In this document: positions 1-6,817 of the stretch, one piece after another
Layout: each line of letters opens with the position of its first letter
How positions within the stretch are numbered: the first letter of the stretch is position 1
Assembly: GCA_013349485.1 (NCBI GenBank)
Contig: DUZM01000093.1
Span: 1-11,580 of the forward strand
Length of the DNA stretch: 11,580 bases
Direction: 5' to 3'
Source: Candidatus Hydrogenedentota bacterium
GTDB taxonomy: Bacteria > Hydrogenedentota > Hydrogenedentia > Hydrogenedentales > SLHB01
The notes under the pieces: generated by a model
What the model was told of the DNA's origin: nothing
The model's input: the letters and a program-made list of their open reading frames with translations, nothing else
Database searches by the model: none
Made by a program: the position numbers and the translations under genes

Positions 1-1779
1 CCGGTGCGTTTTTCTGCTGACACCCAGGAAACTGTGGCTCCCTTTTTCGAGTGGCGCATTTTTCATCCGAGATCGCCTGCGGGAGGCGGATTCTTTGACT
101 ATACGCGCGAGGATTTCGCCGCGATACGGCGCCGTGGCGGAAACACCGCGCTGATGATGCACGACTGGATGGGGGAGAAGTCTCTCTATCGCTTTGTACC
201 TAGCGAGGTTTTCCCTGACGCCATCGACCCGGAAGAACTCGAACGGAACCGTGCGGCGCTTCGCCGGTACATCGAGTGGGCGAAAGACTACGGATTGCGC
301 GTGGCGTTGTGGATCTGTGAGATGCCGTGTCAGGGCGGGCCGTGGATGTCTGAGGAAGCGCGGGCGGCGTTCCTCGAACGGTATCCTGAGGAGGTTCTCT
401 CGGATACCGGGACGTATCAAGGCAAGGTGGTTTGCCTGGGCCATCCGCGTGTCGAGGAGTACTACCGTGAACTTATGCGTGGACTCTTGACGGATTTCCC
501 CGAAGTGGCCCTTATTCAGTTATTTACGCTCGATTCGAATGCGGAATTCTGCTCGCCCGAGGCGTGTCCACGCCACCAGGGCGTATCGAAGATCGAGCAG
601 CGCGATCGGCTTATCCGCCTGATACTCGAGGAGGGGCGCAAAGTCCAGCCCGATTTCCGCGTCCTCACCACGACCTGGGGCTGGCAGAATCATCCCGAGT
701 TTCTCGAACGCCAAGCGGCGCTGCCAGCGGGCTCGGGCCTGTTCAGCACACCCGACGGCGAGGCGTGGTCCTTCGATCGCAAGCTTACGGATTATTTAGT
801 GCGGCAACGGGACCTGTGCCGGGATCGCGGCCAGATGTTTCTGGGATATGACATATTTCTCTGGGGCGACGACGTGCTTTTCCCGCCGTACGAGCGCATC
901 TACGACTTTCCGTTCGGCATTGCGGCCAAACTCCGGCGCTGGGCGCACGTCCGGGCCGACGGCGTGTTCGATCAGTGGGGTACCGAACCCGACTTGCTGG
1001 CGTGCAACTCGATGGCGTTGCGCGCGTTTCTGTTTGACCCATTTCAGGAGCCGGAACCCGTACTCGAGCGAATAGCCGAACGACAGTTCGGCGCGGCCGC
1101 GGCCCCGCACGTCCTCGATGCGTGGCGGGCTATCGAGGCGGCCCAGCAGGTTCAGTCCGATCACACGTACTACTGGCACGCCCTTCGCCACGGGTGGTCC
1201 GGCGGCATCATCAAGATTCCGCCAACCATCGAGGCGCTGGCACCGCTCGACGGGATTTACAGCCGCGAGCCGCACAAGCCGGCCGGGCCCATCGACCATG
1301 CACCCGGCGACGACATCGAGCGCGCGCGCCAGCTCGGCGCCGCAATGCGCGATGTCGTAGCCCATTTCGACGCCGCCGTCGTCGCAACCGAGCGCGCGCT
1401 AAAGGCGCTCGAACCGGACCACCGTTCGTTCTACGCAGACTTGTTGACCGACGCAGCGCCGGTATCGCCGCGCGAGCATCTCGAACGGCAGCTGCGCACG
1501 CTTCGGCTATGCTCGGGTCTCCAGCGCGAACTGGGCCATTTCTTCGAGGCGTTTGCCATCGTCAAGGACATGAACGGAGCCGACCAGGAAACCCGAGAGA
1601 ACCTAAGAGTCAAGCACCAGGCGTTGATGCGAGAAACCCTCGAGGGTACGCGGGCGCTGCGACAACTGCTCGATGAGATAGGCGTCGGCGACTCCGACAT
1701 GGCCGCGTGCCTTGACGAACGCGCCGCCGGATTGGAGCCCGCCGTGTCGAAGGACCTGGACCCAAAGGATGCCAAATAA
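1..1779 (+). CDS. Glycoside-hydrolase-like TIM-barrel protein (5' partial)
   Basis: The frame is open at the first base and the first possible start (GTG at 4) lies immediately inside a barrel-like sequence (FFEWRIFHPR, then a beta strand ending in TALMMHDW), so the true N-terminus probably lies before the window. Counting from that GTG, residues 15-345 alternate predicted strands and helices as in a TIM barrel: RRYIEWAKDYGLRVALWI (88-105), LIQLFTLDSNAEFCS (170-184), FRVLTTTWGW (218-227), FLGYDIFLWGD (279-289). The DSNAEFCSPEACPRHQG segment (177-193) resembles the 'Asp ... Cys ... Cys-Pro' loop of GH20/GH67-like and DUF4838-type proteins. Residues 350-590 are mostly helical, as in the C-terminal domain of alpha-glucuronidase and hexosaminidase relatives. 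Likely role: cleavage of glycans or uronic-acid sugars; substrate and catalytic residues cannot be assigned. No signal peptide is visible because the start is missing. It runs convergently with the sigma-fusion gene. The family call is by resemblance; the barrel fold is the firmer statement. Confidence 0.7.
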   Translation, partial: PVRFSADTQETVAPFFEWRIFHPRSPAGGGFFDYTREDFAAIRRRGGNTALMMHDWMGEKSLYRFVPSEVFPDAIDPEELERNRAALRRYIEWAKDYGLRVALWICEMPCQGGPWMSEEARAAFLERYPEEVLSDTGTYQGKVVCLGHPRVEEYYRELMRGLLTDFPEVALIQLFTLDSNAEFCSPEACPRHQGVSKIEQRDRLIRLILEEGRKVQPDFRVLTTTWGWQNHPEFLERQAALPAGSGLFSTPDGEAWSFDRKLTDYLVRQRDLCRDRGQMFLGYDIFLWGDDVLFPPYERIYDFPFGIAAKLRRWAHVRADGVFDQWGTEPDLLACNSMALRAFLFDPFQEPEPVLERIAERQFGAAAAPHVLDAWRAIEAAQQVQSDHTYYWHALRHGWSGGIIKIPPTIEALAPLDGIYSREPHKPAGPIDHAPGDDIERARQLGAAMRDVVAHFDAAVVATERALKALEPDHRSFYADLLTDAAPVSPREHLERQLRTLRLCSGLQRELGHFFEAFAIVKDMNGADQETRENLRVKHQALMRETLEGTRALRQLLDEIGVGDSDMAACLDERAAGLEPAVSKDLDPKDAK

Positions 1780-1798
1780 ATGTAGAGATTCCCCCGGC

Positions 1799-1818
1799 GG
1801 ACGTCTGAAACGACGTCC
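1799..1818. terminator. Hairpin in convergent gap
   Basis: GGACGTC and GACGTCC form a perfect 7-bp stem around a 6-base loop. It lies 20 bases after the stop of the glycosidase-like gene and 47 bases beyond the stop of the opposing gene, so it could end transcription from both sides. There is no T-run on either strand, so an intrinsic terminator is not proven. Confidence 0.3.
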
Positions 1819-1864
1819 CGTCAAGGTCTTGCCCCGGTACGTCTATCTACGTTATGAGCCTTCG

Positions 1865-4720
1865 TCAGTCTCTTATGCCAACTATCGCGTGTAGGTCCGC
1901 GGAGGTGGTCGGTTCGAAGGTTAGCTTGCCAAGATCGGTGACCGCCTCCTCGGCGACTTCGACGTTGTTTAGAATGATATGGGCGAATTCGCCGGTTTCT
2001 GGGTTTCGGTACGCCAGTAGCACGTTTTGATGGAACCCCACCGCGACCTTTCGGTTGTAGAACGCGCCTTGCTCATCTGCATACACGCCGGGAACTCCCA
2101 GGTACGTGCCGTCAGACTGCAAGACCCAACATGCCACGTGAACGTTGGGGACGACGTTTCCTTGTGCGTCGGTGACGATACCCTCGATGCCGCCGCCGCG
2201 CAGCGGACACACGACAAGAATCTCGGGAACGGTTTCGCCGGGTTGGCCGGTGAACGGTTTGCTTATTCCCAGAAGGCGCTCCTCCCCCCGCCTGGCCATG
2301 ACTTCGTAACGCGGGCCGGCAGGTATCCCGTAGAATATAACTTGTCCCTCCTCATCGGAAAGGGGGCCGCCGCACGCTCCGCCCCCGCCAGCAAGGCGTA
2401 TCATCGCCATAACGCCCTCGACCGGCGCGCCTGTGTCGTCGACGAAGCGCACGGGTACCGTCATCGGCGCGTCTACGCTGAAGTTGAATTCCTCTTCGTC
2501 GCCGGCTTCGAGGTCAAACTCTGCCAGTTCGGCGTCTTCGGGCGTGCCCCATGAACTGCCGCCTTGCGTGAAGTAGTGATAGCTGATACGGAAGCGGTGT
2601 GGTTCGCGCAGGTTTTTGATGTGCAGCGTATACGTTCCGTCGGGATCGGTCACGGCGGTGCCCCCGAAGCGCCCGCCGGACTCGCCTTCAGGATACACAA
2701 CCGTCGCCTGGATCGCCACAGGACAAACAGGCTCCCCGGTGGCGCGGTCGCTCACGTTGCCGTAGATGACGGCGCCTCGCTTGGCCGCAATCTCGAGGTC
2801 GACGCCAGCGGTGGTCTGTCCGGCCCGCACCCTCACACCGCGTTTCTGTGCGGCAATGGCCTCGGCGCCGTACAACCAGCCGTCGAACTCCAGAAGCATA
2901 TTGGCGATATATCGGACACCCATTTCATCCGTGCGCGTGGCAGCCGTCTCGGCTCCGGGGTCCAGCACAGTGACGGTATACAGGAAGTCCGCGCCCAGCC
3001 CGTCCGCCAAGTATCTGCCCGAGCGATCGGTGGCGACGACAACGGGACTCGTGGGTAGGTCCTGTATTCTCACCTCTGAAGGCGCAAGCCCGCCGGGCAG
3101 CGCTTCGCCGTGAATCCTCACTTGGATGCCTTCGACGGGCTCGCCGTCGTCGGCTCGTGTCACTTTGCCCTCGATAGCGCCGCCAGCGCGCAGCACAAAG
3201 ACCGCGTCGCTGGTCCCGGTGTGGATCTGAGGGAAAAACCCGGGGCCATAGCCTTCTTTTACCACCCTGAAATCGCACATTCCTTCGTAAGGAATGGCGA
3301 TACTGAACCGCCCACGTTCATCCGTAATCGCAAACAACAACTTCCTGCTGCCGATCGTACCCGTCGTCCTACCTGTCGCCGCAGTCACGGCAAGGCCTTC
3401 CTCGTCGTATCCGTAATACATCACATCTACGGCCGCCCCGGAAATCGGGCGCCGGCCTTCATCGACGACCCTACCTCCTACGAAGGCAGTGGCGGGACGA
3501 AGCCGGAAGTCCACGTGTGCTCGATTTGTGCCCGCGTCAACCTTCAACCGTAGTTCGGTCGCCTCAGCCATAACGTATCCTTCGGCCCACGCAAAGGCAT
3601 GCGCGTTCCCGAACGCCTCGATCCCCGTAATCTCGTAGTTGCCGTCGCCGTCGGTTTGCGCACTGTAGGCCTGCACAATGTCGTTGCTGTTCATGCCCCG
3701 GTAGACCTCGAAATAGACGTCCGCGCCGTCGATAGCATAGCCTTCGATGTCCATCACGCAACCGGAGACAACCGCAGGCACCGTCGCCGGTTCCTCAGCC
3801 AGCACCGTCGGTATCTCCTCAGTCGTCGGTTCCGGCGCTTGCTCTTTTACCCGAGGCTCGGGTTCCGTTTGGATGACGGACGTGCCCGGGTGAAGCGCGG
3901 GCGCCGCGTGCTCTGCTTGAGACACCGCCGCTGGCGCGTCTGTGCTCGCTGGCATTTCGCGTGTCCAGGGCTTCCAAAACAGCAGCGCCAGGACAATCGC
4001 GATGAAGACCACAATAATTGAAACAACTGATTTCGTGCTCATGATAATACCTCCCATAAGTCCCGCGGCCTCTACCGCGCCCGTGGCCGTTGCGCCGCCT
4101 CTTGTGGGCCACGCGGCTTGGCCGAAAGGCACGGCCAAACATGCCCTGACGACCGCGTCCTTTTTCGGCCGCAAGGTCCTGATTGAGTCCGAGGCCTCTT
4201 GCCACAATGTATCTTTAAGCCGTTCGCGCCCGTATTTCAGTAGCCGGGCGACGGCGTTGGGCGACGTGCCAAGATATTCGGCGATCTCTTTGAGCGATTT
4301 CTCCTTGAAGTAGAAGAGGTAGACCGCCTCCCTTGTTTTCGCGGGGAGGCCGTCGACCATCCGCTGGATGGTTTCCCGGAGTTCGAGGCGCGCCGCGTCC
4401 GCGGGCGGTTCATAGTCCATGCCGTTGCCCCCAAGTTCGGCCACCAGTTTCTTTCGCCTCGAGTCCGCCTTGACGTGATTAACGGCGACGTTCCGTGCGA
4501 TTGCGGCCAGCCATCCGGCAAGTTTGCGGGGATTCTTGAGCGTGTCGAGGCGTCTGTAGCACTGGACAAACGTGTCCTGCGCAGCGTCCTCGGCTTCGGT
4601 GGCGTCGCGGACGTAGCTCAGGCACACGGCATAGACGCTCGCAAAATGCCGCTCGACAAGCTCCCGAAAGCGCTCGTGCTGGCCTGCCAGCACCTCCCGC
4701 ACTGCATCCGCGTCGCTCAT
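1865..4720 (-). CDS. ECF sigma factor fused to a membrane helix and exported carboxypeptidase-regulatory-like domains
   Basis: 951 aa from the chosen ATG at 4720. Residues about 15-85 match sigma-70 region 2 (FRELVERHFASVYAVCLSYV, then DAEDAAQDTF-type TEAEDAAQDTFVQCYRRL, then KLAGWLAAIARNVAVNHV). Residues about 115-172 match region 4 (LPAKTREAVYLFYFKEKSL, KEIAEYLGTSPNAVARLLKY, RERLKDTL), the helix-turn-helix that reads the -35 box. A Gly/Ala linker leads to one strongly hydrophobic helix (231-249) and a Pro/Glu-rich stretch (250-315). Residues 316-940 hold about six beta-sandwich units of the carboxypeptidase-regulatory/CnaB-like type, each with a G.V.D..G.P..GA.V pattern and a TD..G.Y... strand (starting near 317, 412, 514, 649, 754 and 843). 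Expected topology is sigma inside and beta units outside. The start at 4720 has GAGG six bases upstream; the ATGs at 4783 and 4762 lie in frame but have no Shine-Dalgarno. No anti-sigma gene lies beside it. C-terminally extended ECF factors are known in Planctomycetes-like phyla; the signal sensed is unknown. Confidence 0.85.
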   Translation of the reverse strand: MSDADAVREVLAGQHERFRELVERHFASVYAVCLSYVRDATEAEDAAQDTFVQCYRRLDTLKNPRKLAGWLAAIARNVAVNHVKADSRRKKLVAELGGNGMDYEPPADAARLELRETIQRMVDGLPAKTREAVYLFYFKEKSLKEIAEYLGTSPNAVARLLKYGRERLKDTLWQEASDSIRTLRPKKDAVVRACLAVPFGQAAWPTRGGATATGAVEAAGLMGGIIMSTKSVVSIIVVFIAIVLALLFWKPWTREMPASTDAPAAVSQAEHAAPALHPGTSVIQTEPEPRVKEQAPEPTTEEIPTVLAEEPATVPAVVSGCVMDIEGYAIDGADVYFEVYRGMNSNDIVQAYSAQTDGDGNYEITGIEAFGNAHAFAWAEGYVMAEATELRLKVDAGTNRAHVDFRLRPATAFVGGRVVDEGRRPISGAAVDVMYYGYDEEGLAVTAATGRTTGTIGSRKLLFAITDERGRFSIAIPYEGMCDFRVVKEGYGPGFFPQIHTGTSDAVFVLRAGGAIEGKVTRADDGEPVEGIQVRIHGEALPGGLAPSEVRIQDLPTSPVVVATDRSGRYLADGLGADFLYTVTVLDPGAETAATRTDEMGVRYIANMLLEFDGWLYGAEAIAAQKRGVRVRAGQTTAGVDLEIAAKRGAVIYGNVSDRATGEPVCPVAIQATVVYPEGESGGRFGGTAVTDPDGTYTLHIKNLREPHRFRISYHYFTQGGSSWGTPEDAELAEFDLEAGDEEEFNFSVDAPMTVPVRFVDDTGAPVEGVMAMIRLAGGGGACGGPLSDEEGQVIFYGIPAGPRYEVMARRGEERLLGISKPFTGQPGETVPEILVVCPLRGGGIEGIVTDAQGNVVPNVHVACWVLQSDGTYLGVPGVYADEQGAFYNRKVAVGFHQNVLLAYRNPETGEFAHIILNNVEVAEEAVTDLGKLTFEPTTSADLHAIVGIRD
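4040..4055 (-). promoter_or_regulatory. Strong internal ribosome binding site and in-frame ATG inside the sigma-fusion gene
   Basis: On the minus strand GGGAGG (4055-4050) sits seven bases before an in-frame ATG (4042-4040), which is Met227 of the fusion protein. This is a better Shine-Dalgarno than the one at the main start. The product from here would be 725 aa, beginning MSTK and running directly into the membrane helix, with no sigma domains. It would be a free-standing signal-anchored form of the exported domains. The bases also encode Gly-Gly-Ile-Ile, so the motif could be chance. Confidence 0.4.
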
Positions 4721-4899
4721 TGTCTTCCTCGGCTCTTCGCTGCGCCCTTCGGCGGCTTCCATAATACAAGACAATTGAGGCATTCAGGAAATGACAAAGG
4801 AAAGCAACGGTTGGTTTAGCCGTTAGCGCTTGGGCTATCGCTCCGGCAGCGGCTCTTCAGCAGGGCCATGTTTTGGGTGCGCGGGAAGAATTGTCGCCC

Positions 4900-4927
4900 T
4901 TGAAACACGCCTTTCTTTGGGTATGAT
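4900..4927 (+). promoter_or_regulatory. Candidate sigma-70 promoter P1 upstream of the glycosyltransferase
   Basis: TTGAAA (4900-4905), 16-base spacer, TATGAT (4922-4927): 5/6 matches in each box. It would give a leader of about 250 bases before the glycosyltransferase start. It lies in the divergent gap between the sigma-fusion gene and the glycosyltransferase. Apart from this and P2, no gene is evident in 4721-5182; the open frame at 4830-5108 has no ribosome binding site or recognisable protein features. Confidence 0.4.
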
Positions 4928-5027
4928 ATATGGTGTCGAGGCGCCCTCCCTCTTCCAGGCGACACCCATTTACCCGCCAAGGTTTTTCGGCGTCTTCGTC
5001 GGCCAGAACTTCGAGCGCGCGATCGGG

Positions 5028-5056
5028 TTGCTGCATCGCGTACGACTCCCTATAAT
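5028..5056 (+). promoter_or_regulatory. Candidate sigma-70 promoter P2 for the glycosyltransferase
   Basis: TTGCTG (5028-5033), 17-base spacer, perfect TATAAT (5051-5056). Transcription would start near 5063, about 120 bases before the ATG at 5183. It is the better placed of the two candidates for this gene. Confidence 0.5.
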
Positions 5057-5182
5057 GCGACCCGGGAAGGACCGAACGCAGACGGGACGGGTCATGCCTG
5101 TGCGCTGAGCGTCTTTCCGAGGCCGAATGCTTCTACTGCAGTCCCGATAACGTTGACATTCCGCGAGATGATCGGAGGCCCG

Positions 5183-6565
5183 ATGACAGGTACGCCCGAG
5201 CGATTGCGTTACGAGAACCTTGCGAAATCGGCCCACATCCGGTTTCTATTGCTGCGCGTGATCGCCGCGGCCGTCCTGGTTGCCGCAGCAGTCACGGCCA
5301 ACGCGCCGTTGAGTTGGGCGGCGCTGCTCGTCCTCGCGTATTTCTGGCTGTTCATGTTGGGCCGGCGGCTGACGTTCCTGCGGAACCTGCGCGATCTCCA
5401 TCGGTTGCAGGCTGATTCGCAGGACGGCGAACACGACGCGCTGCCCGGGGTCACGATTATTGCGCCTGCACGAAATGAAGCCGCCGTCGTCGAGAAAGCC
5501 GTCAGAACGCTCGCCGCGCTGGACTATCCCAAACTCGAAACGCTCGTGGTCAACGATCACTCGACCGACGCCACCGGGGCCATTCTGGATCGTATCGCGG
5601 CAGCGTCGCCAAACGTTCGCGTTATTCACGATCCCCCCGTGCAGGAGGGTTGGCTCGGGAAAGCGAACGCGATCTGGTACGCCGTGCATCAGGCGGATCC
5701 GGACAACAAGTGGCTGCTGTTGGCTGACGCGGACGTCGAATGCCATCCGAAAGCCTTGCGGCGCGCCGTGGCCTATGCCGAGGCGGCCAAGGCCGATTTC
5801 GTCACGTGCATCCCGCGGCTCGAGAACGGCTCGATGGCCGAAGAACTCGTCATTCCCTCGAAGTGGCGCGCGCTGGTTCGCACCGCCCCACTTAACCGCG
5901 CCGGCGACACGAGCCACCGTGCGCTGGGCATCGGCGCGTTCACGTTGGTGACGCGCAAGGCCTACCTGGAAAGCGGCGGGCACTCGGCGTTTTACGACGA
6001 GCAACCGGAAGATACGTTGCTGGCAATGCTGATCAAGCGGTGCGGGGGCGCCATGGCGGTCGTATGGACCTCCGACATGGTCCGGGTACGGCTGTATCGG
6101 GGCCTGAAGGATCTCGTCGCGTCATACACCCGCAAGAACCGCGTCGTCCTCGACGATGCCGCGTACGTGTTTGTGTCGCAAGCCCTTTTTCATCTCCTGA
6201 CCACGGTTTTCCCCTTGCTTTTCGCCGTTGCTATGGTTGCGCATCAGGCGGCCCGGGGCGCGTTTGTGTTTCCGCTTGCGGTCTCGGCGCTTATCGGCCT
6301 TTCGATCTACTACATCGAAGCGAAGGACTATCTATCGTCCCGCCCGCTGTGCCGGATGCGCGCTATCACGCCGTGGCTCCATCCCATTGGCGGCCTGCTC
6401 CTCACCTGGATAGAACTGATGAGCATCAAACAGGCCGTGCTCAAGCAAAGCATGCACTGGCGCGGCCGGAGTTTCGCAAACGTCCGCACAGAAAACCCAA
6501 CAACCGCCGCGAACGCCGCGCCCCCGGCCGACGAGGCGGACGAAGAAGACCACCACCCGGAATAG
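5183..6565 (+). CDS. Membrane-bound family 2 glycosyltransferase
   Basis: 460 aa. Transfers a sugar from a nucleotide-sugar donor to a lipid or polysaccharide acceptor at the cytoplasmic face of the membrane; donor and acceptor are not evident. Two N-terminal membrane helices (about 21-42 and 44-61) precede a GT-A domain: VTIIAPARNEAAV (90-102), VVNDHSTDATG (122-132), GWLGKANA (156-163), LLLADADVE (178-186; DAD is the metal-binding motif), a GIGAFTLVTR acceptor-side segment (249-258), QPEDT (274-278; the acidic base position) and RKNR (317-320). Three more helices follow (about 329-352, 358-378, 397-416), then WRGRSF (426-431) and a low-complexity acidic tail. The layout resembles HpnB/CrtQ-like GT2 enzymes, but no hopanoid or carotenoid neighbours support a specific role. 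GGAGG at 5174-5178 is four bases before the ATG at 5183; a TTG (5153) and an ATG (5168) upstream are in frame but lack a site. Its stop lies inside dispersed repeat copy 1. Confidence 0.85.
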   Translation: MTGTPERLRYENLAKSAHIRFLLLRVIAAAVLVAAAVTANAPLSWAALLVLAYFWLFMLGRRLTFLRNLRDLHRLQADSQDGEHDALPGVTIIAPARNEAAVVEKAVRTLAALDYPKLETLVVNDHSTDATGAILDRIAAASPNVRVIHDPPVQEGWLGKANAIWYAVHQADPDNKWLLLADADVECHPKALRRAVAYAEAAKADFVTCIPRLENGSMAEELVIPSKWRALVRTAPLNRAGDTSHRALGIGAFTLVTRKAYLESGGHSAFYDEQPEDTLLAMLIKRCGGAMAVVWTSDMVRVRLYRGLKDLVASYTRKNRVVLDDAAYVFVSQALFHLLTTVFPLLFAVAMVAHQAARGAFVFPLAVSALIGLSIYYIEAKDYLSSRPLCRMRAITPWLHPIGGLLLTWIELMSIKQAVLKQSMHWRGRSFANVRTENPTTAANAAPPADEADEEDHHPE

Positions 6566-6650
6566 CGACATCGATGTGGCCGGTGCGGGCGCGCCCCCGC
6601 CGCGTTGGTAGGGTCGTGTTCCCGCACGACCGCAGGCCGGTATAGGGTGG
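6561..6650 (+). repeat. Dispersed GC-rich hairpin repeat, copy 1
   Basis: Direct repeat of the element at 9376. The first 20 bases differ at only two positions (AATAGCGACATCGATGTGGC here), followed by a shared GTTGGTAGGGTCG core. The hairpin is GGTCGTGT / TCCC / GCACGACC (6612-6631), ending in a T-G pair. The sixth stem pair is T-A here and C-G in copy 2, a compensatory change. The right-hand part after 6632 diverges from copy 2. The element begins at the last codons of the glycosyltransferase, whose stop it supplies, and ends before the ankyrin promoter region. It looks like a REP/MITE-type intergenic element. Confidence 0.65.
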
Positions 6651-6655
6651 CACCT

Positions 6656-6713
6656 TCAAACTCGTTTGGAGGTGTCTTGAATCCCTCGACGGCCCTCTCC
6701 AAACAGAGTTTGA
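6656..6713 (+). promoter_or_regulatory. Paired CAAAC/GTTTG dyads forming a long inverted repeat
   Basis: Two short palindromes lie 44 bases apart: CAAAC-TC-GTTTG (6657-6668) and CAAAC-AGA-GTTTG (6700-6712). Read together, 6656-6671 is complementary to 6697-6713 over 16 pairs with a single bulged base (6705), around a loop of about 25 bases. An alternative 9-bp stem, CTCGACGGC (6685-6693) with GCCGTCGAG (6725-6733), would compete with it. The element is 65-120 bases before the ankyrin -10 box, so it may be an operator pair, or a structured 3' end of the glycosyltransferase transcript. Which of these is right cannot be told from sequence. Confidence 0.4.
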
Positions 6714-6777
6714 GATACTGTGCCGCCGTCGAGAACGTGAAGCCGTTGGCGTATTCCCTTTTGCAGCTTTCTGAAAC

Positions 6778-6786
6778 TGGTATAAT
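6778..6786 (+). promoter_or_regulatory. Extended -10 promoter of the ankyrin gene
   Basis: TGG directly followed by TATAAT is a perfect extended -10 element. No convincing -35 box sits 16-18 bases upstream (TTTTGC at 6759 is weak), which is typical of extended -10 promoters. Transcription would start near 6793, about 25 bases before the ATG at 6818. This supports that start over the upstream GTG of the same frame. Confidence 0.55.
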
Positions 6787-6817
6787 ACTTGTGTTAGCCA
6801 GCGAAGGTCGGGAAGCC

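Noticed and set aside
796..1365. 189-codon minus-strand frame opposite the glycosidase-like gene.
   Set aside because: It is antisense to a clearly coding frame and has no domain or ribosome site; a common shadow in GC-rich DNA.
2027..3553. Several 115-175 codon plus-strand frames opposite the sigma fusion.
   Set aside because: They are antisense shadows of a gene with clear domains throughout.
4721..4783. In-frame ATGs at 4783 and 4762 that would lengthen the sigma fusion by 21 or 14 residues.
   Set aside because: Neither has a Shine-Dalgarno, and a TATTAT -10-like box (4766-4761, minus strand, weak -35) overlaps them. The ATG at 4720 has GAGG at good spacing and begins where ECF factors usually begin.
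4830..5108. 92-codon open frame on the plus strand.
   Set aside because: No ribosome site and no recognisable domain, and both promoter candidates lie inside it.
6605..6817. 71-residue N-terminal extension of the ankyrin protein from a GTG at 6605.
   Set aside because: It runs through the dispersed repeat, the dyads and the extended -10 promoter, which would then be coding. The hydrophobic N-terminus and promoter spacing fit 6818.
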